Notes under the pieces: generated by a model
Databases searched by the model: none
Seen by the model: only the letters and a program-made list of their open reading frames with translations
Told to the model about the DNA's origin: nothing
Made by a program: the position numbers and the translations under genes
In this document: one piece after another, positions 1-11,985 of the stretch
Layout: the number at the start of each line of letters is the position of its first letter
Position numbering within the stretch: position 1 is the first letter of the stretch
Assembly: GCA_003427395.1 (NCBI GenBank)
Contig: BFEA01000369.1
Span: 307,238 to 354,690 of the forward strand
Direction: 5' to 3'
Length of the DNA: 47,453 nt
DNA from: Chara braunii
Lineage: Eukaryota; Streptophyta; Charophyceae; Charales; Characeae

Positions 1-2156
1 GTCCGCGACCTCGTGACTCACCAGCCGTAGCTCCCACTCAATCACGTGGGCGGCGCAACCCTCCACAGATAGGCGTCCAAGTTACATCTCGCTTGCTGTT
101 CCTCACTCCTCCGTTGTTTGGCAGCGAATAATGTCCAGGCCAACGGGTAAACTTCCGGCCCCGCCACCCTGTTCCTCACTGCTTCGGGCGGTGAGTTTAC
201 CAAAACAGGTTGAGCCCTTTGTCAAGTCACGATGGTATGCACCAGTCCCTGGCCTGGCGCTCCGATCGAGGCCACCAATCTACAGGTAAGTCTCCGGCCC
301 GCGGCCACACCTGCAGGTGGGTAGCACATCAGTGAAGCCACGGACCATATGGCAACACCAACAACCCGATCACCCGGCACCGTGAGCCCACCATCCTACA
401 ACGGTCCTCATGCGAGGTACGCGGGGCCCAGGCAGTAGCGCAGCAATGGGTCGCAGTCGGGGACACTCACGCAGTCGACAGAGAGCAAGGCGACTGCCGA
501 TCAGCCCACATCACGGTCAAGCTCCGGAGATTATCGGCCCCCACATTCTTAGTCGGGAGTAAGCAACAGTAAGCCCCCGACACAGGGGCTGGTCCCTCAC
601 TACCTTCCTCATCAGTAGATCAGGATTGGAGTGAACTTCCTGCCAACATGCGGGGGGATTTCGGGCGAGAGCCACAATTATCACTTCGTCATAACTCCTT
701 TCCACTTCGCTGCGCCCTGCCCATCTGTGCATGCACCCACCGCATTTCCTCGTCCAGGTCCATTCCCCCGTCGGACTCGGTCTCTCTTCCGGCCCTCCTC
801 CCTATCTCCACGCAGCCCTTCTATTGACAAAACTACTTATCCTATCTAACTCGCCCTGTTTAGATTCCTCCAAAACGAGTCTTTTCTCGCTCGGTTTCAC
901 CACGAAACGAGCGAGATACGCGAGCTTCTCTCTCGACCATACCCACTTTCGAGCGCCTCCGCGCCCAACTCTCTCAGCCTAGCTCTTCCTACACTTCCTC
1001 CCGTACCAATCTGACCTCCCCGTTTGGTTCGCGCCCCCTTAAAACCTCCGAACAAAACTTTCATCCACCCGTTTACATCGAGGAACGGGTGAGTTGTGCA
1101 ATCTTTACCCTCATCCCTTCCTCTACTCGCCATAGCTCCTGCGCATCTTATTTCATACTAACCTCTGAACTACTAACACCTCCTCTAAAACTAACACCAA
1201 AATTGAAGTCGCCCTGGTCTAAGACCTCGGACTAACGTTTTATCCCGCCTAACTTCATCGAGAACCGGGCGAGTAATGCCCGTTTTCCCTCTCCTCCTTC
1301 CTCCCGCCATAACCCGTGCGGCTTCGTTCTTTCGTGACTCCGTTGTCACTCACTCCTTCCCAAAACTAACTGCCTGCTATAACTCGTCCGGGGCAGCTCC
1401 TTTCCCCTCCCGTTTCCGTTCAGGACCGGGAGTATGACGAGTTCTCCACTGCGCCCAGCTCCTGCCATCGCCCGGTATGCCCCCGCACGCACCTGGACGA
1501 GCTTGTCGTCCAGATTCACTCGCCACTCCCTCTGTCACTTTCACGCCCGCCATCTCTCCGCGGACCTATTTCTCTACTACCCTCTATCTATACTAACTTT
1601 TCTACAAATCTAACCTCGTATTCGGGTTCGCCTACTTCAGAAACCCCTACCACGACCTTTTCCTCGTTCGATTCCTTGGAGAATCGCATATGCCATCCCC
1701 CTTCGCTGCGCCTCGAGCCTTCTACCCCGCCGTCTCTACTTCGAATGCACGCCGCCTGCGTCCAGGTTCATCTGCTTGTCTTCGCCACCCCGCCGTCCTT
1801 GCCTCCTCCTCCGCTGTCTCAACGCCAGCCCGATAGTCGCCCGCACCCCCGTTGCCTGCCTGCACTTCGCAGCGCCCAGGCTGTCGCCCGCCATCCCCGA
1901 CTCAGTCTCTACCCGCACCTAGCCCGATCCCCGGTCCAGATTCACCCGTCCTCCTTGCGGTGCAACGCCCGTCCCGACGTCTCTCTCACCCCGCTGGCTG
2001 TGCTTAGCCAGCCTTCCCGCTGTCTTCTTCGCCTGCACCCGGCGCGATTCGTCGACCGGGTTCATCCTCCCCGCCCACCTGTTGATGTCACCCAGCCTTT
2101 CCGCGGCTGCGCAGTCCGACGGGCTACCTACTGCCAAGCAACAACCGTGCGGCCGT

Positions 2157-2249
2157 CGGACCCCGTCCGTTTATACGTGTCGTACTTGTGCAGGGGCAGT
2201 GCCAATCTCCCTTGTATCGTTCCAACTTTTTACGGATGTCCCGAAGGAC
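2157..2249 (-). pseudogene. U6 snRNA-like segment A, copy 1
   Basis: Read on the minus strand, this starts with a GTCC-TTCGG-GAC type 5' hairpin as in plant U6. It continues through a block close to the U6 'AACGATACA' region, then a diverged AGATT-GGCA block, CCCCTGC, and a 3' part ending with GACACG and a GGTCC-like element. Length is about 93 nt against about 102 for plant U6. Several changes fall in the ACAGAGA box and the AGC region, so a working spliceosomal RNA is unlikely. Identification rests on recall of the U6 consensus. Confidence 0.7.
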
Positions 2250-2350
2250 AGCGCCCACGGCAACACGTCATAGTGGAGTCAAAGCCCCACGCCCCTTTTG
2301 CCTTTCGCCCCCGCCTAGCCCAATTCATGTCCGGGTTCACTCCCGGATGC

Positions 2351-2426
2351 GCTTACATCATCTTGGTGTAGGCGTCATGCCAATCTTCTCTGGATCGCTC
2401 CAATTTTAACAGATGCCCCGAAGGAC
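2351..2426 (-). pseudogene. U6 snRNA-like segment B, copy 1
   Basis: The minus strand reads GTCCTTCGGGGC, then the U6 core with AAAATTGGA, CAGAGAAGATT and a changed GGCATGA where U6 has AGCATGG. The 3' third is diverged. It lies about 177 bases from segment A in the same orientation. The change in the catalytic AGC triad argues that this copy is dead. Confidence 0.72.
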
Positions 2427-2569
2427 CTCCCGCTAGTCGGCGCCCGTTCGATGCCGCAACAGGCAGCCGCCGGGCGGATCCCACCACGGGGCCACCCTCT
2501 TGTTCACACGTACCCGGCGCTCCCTATGACCGGGTTCATTCAGGATCTTAGTGCATCACCCCACCGCAA

Positions 2570-2623
2570 CTATCAGCAGATCTTTTCTGCTTTGTTCCAG
2601 TTTTAACAGAAGTCCCAGAGGAC
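2570..2623 (-). pseudogene. U6 snRNA-like segment C, copy 1 (diverged, partial)
   Basis: The minus strand keeps the order of U6 5' blocks: GTCC-TGGGAC, TTAAAACTGGAAC and CAGAAAAGATC. The 3' half is not recognisable. It sits about 197 bases from segment B in the same orientation, which fits a tandem series of one U6-derived unit. Alone it would be weak; position and order next to A and B support it. Confidence 0.5.
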
Positions 2624-3755
2624 CTCGTCACAGCAGTGCCCCACCCGCAGCTCTCCGAGCCCCGGACCCCGGGCACTTCTCAGCCTTTCGGGGCTTTTCT
2701 CACCCGGCCCCGTTTCTAAACCCCTATCTCATCAGTTCACAGGCGTGCCCACCAAGCTCGGCCCTTAGGCCTTGGAAGTGACTACGGCGCCGCGTCTCAC
2801 CCACAGCACCGTGTCTCAAGGCAACGGGGCGCGGCCCCGGCACAACCACAAAAACAGTTTGTAATTGCACTTCAGGCAATCCTGCGAATTCCCCACATCT
2901 CATGCGACCCCACCGCAGTTTTGCGTTCCCAAACGGGACGCGATAAAAGGGACAAAAAATAAAAATCAGGAAAATAAGAAAAATAAAATAAAACAGAGCT
3001 GAACATAACATTTTTGGGGAACAGCGGGGCTGTTGGCACCTCCCCAGTCCCGCGGATCGGGCCCGCCGCCACGCCCGTAAACAAAACCGAGGGGGATAGC
3101 CCTGACGGCCCTCAACCCCATCGGTTCCTCGCTGCTCCATCACTCCCATGATGTCGTCCGCTGGCCTCGAACCCAAACCTCCGTAGCAGTAGTCCAACGC
3201 CGTAAGCTATAAGGCAAAGCCCAAGCTTGAGACCAACACCCGCACAGTGCCATATGAGGCGGTGCGGCGCCACGCTCAGGGCCAGGGAAAATCGGTCTGA
3301 GCCTCATCTCTGCCTACAACCGTGCGCGCGGTTGCCTAGCGTCTGCGCCGACTTACCAAAGGTGTACCACAACAGCCGCTCGCACCACTCCGCGTGCCAA
3401 GACCTACCGCAGTCACACTGTCCCCGTCGTCGCCGCCGTCGAGGTCGTCCTTCGCACGCGCGCCTGACCCGGTCAAACATACCAATCAAAGGAAAGCATC
3501 CCTAATTCCTGCTTGGTCAAAATAGAAATCTGGCCGGCGGTCACGCTGACCCTTCAATCATCAAAAAAATAAAACGATCACGCGCGCCTCAAAAATCCGC
3601 GCGCCCACACACTCTCTATTGTGGTCAACCACCCAGTTAACGCAATTACAGACGCAGCAGCGCCTAGCGCGGTATACTTAAACTTTAAACCAAACTATTT
3701 TCTGTCACTTGCAAAAACTACGGCGGATACCCTTGTAAGGGTATTCGCGCCGACA

Positions 3756-6616
3756 GCTTACCGGACCATATTAAGCGACGTCCCCGTCGCTTCGCCAAAT
3801 CAAAAAACTACAAATCCATCCACACTCCAAATGCTGACAAGCAAGGAACCAATCCGATTAGTCGACAGACTCAGGTTAGAGGCCTCCAACAATCCATGCT
3901 CACACAACTATATGCTGCTAGGGTTTTAACCTGGGTCTCCGTTCGACCTGACAATAGGATGCCGGTGTATTACGCATCGATACTACAGCATAAGTTCCCA
4001 AAGGCCACCCCAAACCGTCCTCTCACCTTTGTCCTAGACAAGCGTCGGCCTCTCATTGAGTGTCCCTGCTAGACTCTACCTCGTAGGCAGAGTCATACCC
4101 AGGGACGCGGGCCTTAAATGAGACCTCAGAAGACACTCTCGCCTCCCTCACGAAAACCCTCACAATCATATGCATATGTATATATATGTATATGAATCTC
4201 CTCTCATCTCTTTCTGCAGTCTAGTACAGAAATGCTAGGTCTCCATCCTGGCCCACCATAGCCTGGCTGACCGCGCGAGATCTAAGGCCTACCGCATATT
4301 TATCTTAACGGCAGTTCCTTCGCTGGTTATCCAACGATAGGTTTTCTCCTGATAAGCCTTCAATCAGGACTACCCTAAGCCTCGACACATATCCCCCACC
4401 ATCCCACCGGAGTAATTTCCCTGGGGCGTGCATAAGCCCTTAAACTCTTACCCCGTTGGTAGGCGTGGGTCCGTTGCCAGGTTGTGCTGGCTTGCAGTCA
4501 TCCAATAAGGGTTGCGCCCTAGAGGTGCTTACCTTTACCGTTTAGCTTGGTATTCCTGATTATGCCTTGGGATTAGCACAAGTGTCTAGACGGTGCGTCG
4601 CAAAACAGACCACAGGCCCACTGCGGGACTACACACGGGTCTGTCTCACTTTAAAGGCGTTTACCAGCTCCCTATGGGACGACATAGAAGGCATGGCCCC
4701 CTTTTACAATCACAAACAGGTTCACCGCCAGGATCACACACAAGGCCGTGACCCGTTGACTTGATCAGAGACAACAGACCACACATCCCACGACTATGCA
4801 CTGACTTGCGACCTTTTCCGTTCCATCAATGATTCAATCCGTAATTCTGGTTCCTTTCGTCAGGCTTTATCAACTCAAACTTTGCGTACCATGCCCTTAA
4901 ATTTGTTAGCCACCTTTCACACGAAGGAGGTCCCTCCCAATAGGTCTCCCAGCCATCCCTCTCTCTTTAGGATGGACTATCACACGACCCTTCTTAAAAC
5001 ACCTTCCTTCTGGAGATGAGTCTCCCAATAACCAACATTACCACCTTGCTTAATCTGAAGGGGGGCTCAACCATAAAACAACTCAAACTGAGAGGCCTTA
5101 CTTATGGGTCCTCTCCACAGCCCATTCCCAAAACAACTTAACTGAGGGGCCTACTTATGGGCCCTCTTCGCAACTCAACTGCAAAACATCCGGCATGGTA
5201 AGCATTCGAGTCTCAGAGACTCGCAAAATCCCTTAGGATTCTCGCGCTTTCACAATAACAGACTGCACTCCCTCTCCTTATACTTGACCCTGTCTTGCTC
5301 GTAGGCAGGCCGCACGAGTATACCTAAGAGTAAACAGTTCATATCTATTCATTCTCATAAAATCGCCACAATCCAATATACATGAGATGTATCCCACACA
5401 TCTCTCACACAAAACCATCATACATCAAGGTAAAACCACACATGCGAGAGTGATAGTGATCGTCATATACAACGAATAGCCTCAGAGAAAACCTCTCAAC
5501 TGTACAGGGGCATAGTACCCCAACTCAAACGTGAGCCAAATGACCTCAAATCATATATGCACGCCCAGAGCTGAACAATCTCAACTCAACCAGGTGTCAG
5601 CATCCCACAACGAAATTCACGCCCTCCCTAATAAGGACTAATACTGACACAGTCCTGGTTAGGATGTAATCATATCCCTCGAATCAGAGGGATCCAAGTA
5701 ACTCAGAACATATTCAAATCTTGAACAAGGTAGGACTAAGCCCCCCTCCCTGTTCTAGATCCTAGGGCAATATTTCTAAAACATCGATCTAGAAGGAGTC
5801 AAAGATCACAATCAAAGTCAAGTCAGTCCCTTTTTATACGCTCGCATCCTCGCATGGTCTCCCAACGCACACAAGCGGACACCCTAAGCCACACCCTCAC
5901 CCATATTTGCTTTCAGCAATCCATACATGCGTGAGGCTCGTTTCCATGCTTGGGCCATGTTCTTGCTATCGTACATTCAATTAGTCGCAGGAGCCTTAGA
6001 AAGGTATTTGCCCAGCCCCACCCTGGAGCCTCCTATGATCCATCATATATACACAAGTCTCACGCAGTGCACCTCTAGGCGAGGGAGTCTACCCTCTCCC
6101 ACATCAAGGCTTCCCCTCAAGCCCCTCAGATCTCTCTCATATATACACCCATCCGGACCTAAAACAGAGTATCAGTCTCGTGTCTTCTTCTCTCAACCAA
6201 AGGGTCTAGGGAGATAGACCCTTATTTAAACTCATCTCCCCCCCCTAGTCACTAGAGGCGCATCGATAACACGATCCGAGGCAGACCCAACATACCCCCC
6301 CATATACAACTATTCTATCGGGGTCCCCTTTTCCTACAATTCGGGCCGTCTTGCCGGACCATTATTATGAAAACCCCCCTTCCCTCTGCGTGTCGCGTCT
6401 ATTCAAATGGGGTTTTCCTGCTTATTTCTGCAGTCTCCTCAAACTTCCAGGCCCTTCTCACCCAAACCCGTCTTTTTCACAACTTATACCTGCAACCCAT
6501 CTTGATACATCTTGCCGACTAACACATAGGGGTTCAGTTCGTACAACTGGTTGGCCTGCCACCATAGCCCTAATCTTCGTCAAGAGACACACCCTAGCAG
6601 GATACATGGGCACTCC
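3756..6616. other. Non-coding region rich in short hairpins
   Basis: No gene is visible. The stretch contains many short perfect or near-perfect inverted repeats. Examples are 4,062-4,106 (GTCCCTG...CAGGGAC enclosing a second GACTCT/AGAGTC stem), 5,090-5,115, 5,144-5,166, 5,674-5,693 (ATCCCTC/GAGGGAT) and 6,200-6,223 (AAGGGTCTA/TAGACCCTT). It belongs to the DNA between the two long repeats. Confidence 0.6.
5090..5166. repeat. Two related hairpins with a shared loop
   Basis: Two adjacent hairpins (5,090-5,115 and 5,144-5,166) share the loop text ACTTATGGG but differ in the stem. One pairs GAGAGG with CCTCTC, the other GAGGG with CCCTC. The stem change on one side is matched by a change on the other. 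Confidence 0.6.
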
Positions 6617-7327
6617 CTATCGGCCAGCTGCGGCACGAACCTCTTCCCAGTCTACAATTCCTTCATTTGGGTCGTGCGAACTTGCATAAGCGTTCACTAC
6701 CTTGGCCAGGTTCCTAAGTTCCTGGCTATGGGGCAAAAACTTCCGGTTCAGGTACAACCCATTTATCAACTCGCACGTGTACCTTGCATATCCCCATTCT
6801 CGCACCTTCACAGCAGCCTCTGCCGCGGCTTCCACCCTCGTCTATCCCCCAAAATATGCCTTTATCAAAAACTCTGGCAGGACAACTCGCAATGGGGCCG
6901 AGGGAAGTGCAAACTCCTCGGCGTGCTTGACCTCTACACGGGCCTCCACCTGCTCCTCTCCTTCCTGGACCCTGTCATTCGTCCATTTTGTTGCAGCTTC
7001 CTCAGCTACCCTCAAAGGTCTCGCCAACAAGCTCCCATGCCCAAGCGCCAACTCAATTCCATGTAGGGCCCATAACGAAGGGGACGCATACAAAGTCACC
7101 CTTACGATCGCACAGTCCTGACCACCGTCAAGCTCGGACTCGATCCATGCAAAAACATCCCTGCCCATCGGTGCGCCCCACCAGGAAGAGATGTACTCCC
7201 CCTCCCTGACTCGCCTCGGCAGAGAAATCTCGAGCCCATCTTCCCCCTTGACGGGCAGGGCCACACTGGGATTTTCCTTCGCATAAGGCGTCCTGAGTTG
7301 CCTTTGCTCCAGTCTGGGTTCTGCCCA
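6617..7327 (-). pseudogene. Unrecognised protein family, copy 0 (minus strand, one in-frame stop)
   Basis: This is one continuous minus-strand frame of about 236 codons, broken only by a TAG at 6,842-6,844. I do not recognise the protein, but it aligns end to end with the family copies at 44.6-46.8 kb. Shared points are an N-terminal 'SLP' strand, an 'FAWIES' segment matching 'FLWIET' in copy 1, a 'VEARVEV' segment matching 'VDVRVEL', and 'VVLPEFLIKAYFGG' matching 'YVLPPFLLDAVFG', followed by a probably helical C-terminal part. The TAG lies directly after that last motif and the frame continues beyond it. No start codon is secure: an in-frame GTG at 7,262-7,264 is the only candidate I noted. 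It is an isolated copy inside the DNA between the two long repeats, which suggests capture by a mobile element or by a large duplication. No signal peptide or membrane segment is evident. Confidence 0.6.
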
Positions 7328-9640
7328 TCACAAAAAAACGTTCAGCATACGCCTTCCGTTATTCTATTGGCAATCATACTCCAACATCTCATCTCTAAAC
7401 CTCATCCTCAGATCATCTTTCCCTAGAACCATTCACTTCCAACGTTTGCGACCGCCCAACATAGGAAGATATCGATGGTAATGTACCATGGTAATACCCC
7501 TTTCACAAACGCCGACCTCCTAATGGTGACTATTTATACAACATGGTACATTACTCAAGGACTGGATGCCCATGATGCCCTGCTAAGATCATCCCGATAC
7601 TCCTCGCATACGCACGTGGAAAGCCTATTCCAACAATCGGCTATACAGAAGAGAGTCCTTCACACAAATACCCATCGAAAATAGAGCACCAAATACCCAT
7701 CAATACAACTTTCGAAACATAACCCAGGCTTAATAAAATATCATTTTTTTTTCTACCCAGGGGAAATACAATATATGAGTCATATAGGCAGGTACCCCAA
7801 ACATGGATCCAATATGCAGTACAACCCACAGCAACTAGGACATACTCATAATCACGATCACAACATGGTAAGCACAACTTATTTGCTGGGGTTGTAACTG
7901 ACGAGCATGATATGCTTTATACTTAACAACATGAAGCCAACCCAACTGCCAGCCATATAACAAGATAACTCTCAAAACGTATCTTAGTTTATACAAGACA
8001 GAATAAGACTGACAATGAGTAGTTAGCATGATACAGTTGTTACCCCCTTCAATTCTTAAGCGAAGCATATATTACAGAGGGGCGGTGTAATCCTCATGAG
8101 ATAGCATCTTGACTCCTGAACCCCACTCTAAAGATCAAGCCTCACCGCAACCCTCTCTGATTTCAGTGCTTGCACCTCACTGAGCCTAATCATGGTCAGA
8201 TGGTCAGCCCCATTCATACCTGCCAGGACAATGGATAGCGAGTCCGTGCCCTTACAAATACGATGGCCCTGCTTAATGTGAGACGAACCTAGATCGCTAC
8301 TCCCGGACCGCTCTCACTAAGCAGTAGCTACTCCACTTGGCCATCACAGCCTCAGTGAGGTAGCAAACTCTTTCCTCCTTCCTCAACAGATAATGTAGTT
8401 ACTCTCCCGTTATAGGAAAGACAACAACACCCCACCAATGGACCAGGAACATAGTTCCGACATGGGTCTCACTATCAGCTTCGAGACTAATAACCGTTTC
8501 CTTAAACCTCATTGGGGGAGTAACAACTCAAGACTGCACTTCCACTGAGGACAAGTTATACACGCCGACTAACTCCTTCCCGGAAGAAGCACCTTCCACA
8601 GAAGTAAGTCACCCCATTCACCCCTGGTCCCATGCCAGACGTGGGTTTCATGCAGAATTTACATCCCCGTGAGAAGCAATCCATACATACGCCACCAATC
8701 AGACATCAAACAGAACACAATGAACGCACATATACAGAGACAACCAAACAAAATAATCATAAATGCCATATATATATATACCACATATAATTAACACATA
8801 GGTCTCTCTTCGGACTAGCCAAACTGTTGTCCTAGTGGCCACTACTTCTCGAGATTTATCGATAGCTAGCCGGTCAGTTCGCAAACAACTCAAATCATCA
8901 CCAACTCACACTATCGCCGAGTCTAAGCATCGTACTGGCCGTAGTACCTATCACATCGCATCCCTGCCCGAGCTCAGGGAAGTATCCCTACGATTAACCT
9001 CCTTACTTCGCACTTTGTCAATCATCCCCTCATCCATGTCGTGCTCATATCGGCAACTCTCTTTAACGCATTGATCATATGACTAGGGCAGATGCTCCAT
9101 CCTAACTTGACCATCGCCCAAGGCAGGCTCGACACACCAAACCCATAATAAGTCAATTAGCCTTGGATTCCAATCATAGGCATACTTAGTAATGCCCGCG
9201 CCACCTTACTCGCTCCTAGCCGAATCGAGCCCGCAAGCCTTACCCGAAAAACTGCGTTTCAACCCCATTTAATCGCATACTAGGTGGTGCTCACAACGCC
9301 TAATCACGGCGCTTATCAATCTCAAGCAACCCTTACTGCACCCCTCAAACCCCACTCACGGAATTTACTCTCGCTTCATGCCTTATCCAATACCATATGC
9401 GATCAACCACTCCTCCTACCCCAATCAATAGAGCAAAATCGGTCCTTCTCCGCAGATTATCAACCTGCCTCGAATCAGGGCTCGACTTCTAAGGACCTCT
9501 CAGTCCTTACGGTACTTCCAACGATAGTCAAAATATTAGTCAATCGCTCATACGAGTCTATCGGAACTTCTCACTTGCCTATTTCTCACTTTCATACCCG
9601 GATGTCGTTCCACCAGGGACAACGATAGGCAGCCGTTATC
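7328..9640. other. Non-coding region, no gene seen
   Basis: No coding region is supported. Small inverted repeats continue, for example 9,490-9,509 (TAAGGAC/GTCCTTA). A short (TA)n tract lies near 8,770-8,782. Confidence 0.5.
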
Positions 9641-9769
9641 CCAGGCAACGGCGCCACCTGTCGGGCGCTTCGGTCCGGCACCGCATGTGGCAGCGCGGGA
9701 CCCTCTCGGCCGCGTCACGCAGGAGTTGGACTAACCTCGTCGCGAACACACAAATAGAGCTTCTTTAGG

Positions 9770-10040
9770 CCGCTCCGGCCGAGTGCGCCAGCCATACCTC
9801 TCGCGAGCCCCTACGACAAGATAGGGCCTACGCGAGGCACAACTTACCTCCACCTTACGGGAGCTGTCACCTCCCTTCGGTGAGCGTATCCCCGCCGAGC
9901 TACCAGTCTACAATACGAAAATCGATCAGTTGCAATTGCAGAGGTGGACCAGCCGAGGGCGTTTCTTGTTCGCTGTAGCATAGGGGGGTACGCACGGTAA
10001 TACGCCTATCGGACCCGCACGTGAACCGACATCTTGGGGG
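9770..10040 (+). repeat. Dispersed block shared with 30,590-30,850 (opposite strand)
   Basis: This block reads like the reverse complement of 30,590-30,850. Matching landmarks in order are TACCTCTCGCG, CCCTACGACA, ACGCGAGG, CACCTCCACCT, GGGAGCTGTCACC, TTGCAAT-GCAGAGGT, GCCGAGGG and GTAGCATAGG. Identity is moderate with short indels. It carries no coding potential. It is probably part of an older interspersed repeat such as an LTR or an untranslated end. Confidence 0.75.
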
Positions 10041-11425
10041 GGCTGAAGTCCCAAGCGTGGCCCATCGTCGGTCGACTAGGACGCATCCCACACACCACGC
10101 GCACACCACTCTACGAACAAACAAAAGGAACACTCACACACACACATACGAAACGACCCAACACAAACAGCGCGACGACGCTCCTAGCCCCTCGGTAGCC
10201 AACCGATAACTTTTCGATGCGGAAATCGGATGGGCGTCGTGCGCGAGACTTAGAATAAAACCGCGCGGACGCAGGGCTAACTCATATCGACTCACAATGC
10301 AAGCATACGCAAGCGAACACAATGATGGCGTATCATATAGTACCCATACTCATGAGGTCCTCGTTAATCTCGAGGGTCGCATTCGACACTCAAGTGTCGG
10401 ATGACACGCGCCTTGAGGGTTAATCTCTCGACGCTGGACAACCTCCATGCGCGGTTGAAGACCACACACCCTCTTCTCCACCCTATGCAGAGCGGGTGGC
10501 ACACAGGTCCACACCTGGGGTGGTAGCCGTTCCTTGCGGCCCTAGGGATAAGTCCTACCCCAGGCCTGGGCGAAAGTCAATGGGTTTGACTTTAACGGCT
10601 GCCATGGACTACAACGTCCAACCATAAAAAAATCTCCAACAAGCAAGGGGTAAAAAGAGAATCTCCCTTCTCTCTCAATACATAATCAGGATAACCCTTA
10701 TGCACAACCACAGTAGGTCTCTCAAACGCTCAGGGCACTCATAAGTATGTAAGGGTTAGTTATATAGGACGATTACTCCTCACAGTCACAGTGGGGCCTC
10801 TCTCAGCCATATATGTATGTAATCGCAGGCAATCACATCCAGAGTCCGAACCANAAACGCACCTGCAATCACATCAAAGATTCAATCAGAAGTCCACGCA
10901 CTACACGGGGTCAACTTCAACCATTCCTTGCACTCATACCCCTCGCTTTANCCATACAAACCTCACTCGTGCAACTCTTGAATAAATACTCAGTACTTTT
11001 GTTGGATGACCATTCAATAAAGTCCGGGTGAAAACACAACAAAACAGTTCAATCACAAGGNTAAAGCCTTTAGGTTGANTGGCAGGAGTGAATTGGAGTN
11101 GAATCGTAAACCGACGAATCGGCAACCGACCTNTTATCAGTGATAACAAAAGATGATCCTCAAGGGATCAAGCTGAATCTAGTCCTCAACTTGAATCGAA
11201 GTCCAACGAAAGCCTGTACCATAAGACATGTCAATCCCCAAGCTAAGATCATAAGTGTATGGAGAATACAACTTCATAACACATTCCCACCAAAAATCTT
11301 TGTAATTAACTAAGTTTGAATCTACCTTTAAGAAGTGCCCAAAGCAAGTGTGAACCCTGGCATAATCTCCTCCATACAGAGTGGACTGCCAGAATCGTTT
11401 CCTGTCAAAATATAATCTATCTCCT
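10041..11425. other. Non-coding region, no gene seen
   Basis: No supported gene. There is a perfect-arm hairpin at 10,380-10,403 (CATTCGACACT/AGTGTCGGATG, one mismatch) and the first scattered N calls at 10,853. Confidence 0.5.
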
Positions 11426-11985
11426 TTAAACTTAAAAAATTTCGGCAGCTTTTCCCGTAGGAAAAATGTTTTTTTAGAATTTATATCAGACCAAATATGA
11501 AAACTAAAACTAAGATGGTATCTAACTCAAGGAAGTCAATTTTTGTCTAACTCCCTGAATTAGTAAAAAATTGGGCAGCATTCCCCTTAGAAGGAAGAGA
11601 CTGTCCATATTGATACTAACTCAGATTTGAACTCAGAATAACTCGAGTTTCTGTCAAAACAAAATTTAACTAACTCCTTAGTTTTCGCAGAAATTTTGGC
11701 AGCACTCCCTCTAGAAAAGTGTTATTCCAAAATTTATACAAGGCTAAGTCCAGAATTTGAAGGTAACTTTGACTTTTCAAAGCCCAATTTTGTGTAACTC
11801 CCTGAATTAGCAAAAATTTGGGCAGCACTCCCTTTAGAAAATGAGACTTNCCAGATTTTTACTGAGTCACATATAAGAAAAGACAAGTTAGGCTTTCGAC
11901 AANTCANNATTTGACTAACTCCTTGGATTTGTAGAAATTTCGGCAGCGCTTCCCGTAGAGAAAGTAGCTTACCAAGATTTATACA
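11426..11985. repeat. Minisatellite of about 125 bp, five units
   Basis: The phrase AAATTT-GGCAGC followed by a TCCC-TAGAAA phrase recurs near 11,437, 11,567, 11,693, 11,817 and 11,940, at steps of about 122-130 bases. Each unit also contains TAACTCC(C/T)T-GAATT about 30 bases earlier. Units are well diverged from each other. Confidence 0.8.

Larger units (their letters stand above)
1..3755. repeat. Long direct repeat, copy 1 (left part, cut by window start)
   Basis: This segment matches 14,096-17,862 base for base over long stretches, with scattered substitutions and a few short indels (for example about 18 extra bases in copy 2 near 15,490). The match stops at 3,755, where copy 2 is interrupted by a Penelope-like element, so the true right edge may lie further on. 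The left edge is also unknown because the window starts inside the repeat. It is pyrimidine-rich and holds three minus-strand U6 snRNA-like segments. The open frames inside it (for example 1,676-2,371) look like by-products of C-rich composition. It could be a very long terminal repeat of a non-autonomous LTR element or one end of a 14.1-kb tandem duplication; the window cannot separate these. Confidence 0.9.

Noticed and set aside
1676-2371. A 231-codon plus-strand frame in the first long repeat
   Set aside because: Its composition follows the C-rich DNA and it runs antisense across the U6-like segments. The frame is not kept at the same length in copy 2, and no domain is visible.
3700-3900. 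Ribosomal DNA as the target of the Penelope-like element
   Set aside because: Some Chlamys elements insert in rDNA, but I saw no rRNA sequence on either side of this insertion.
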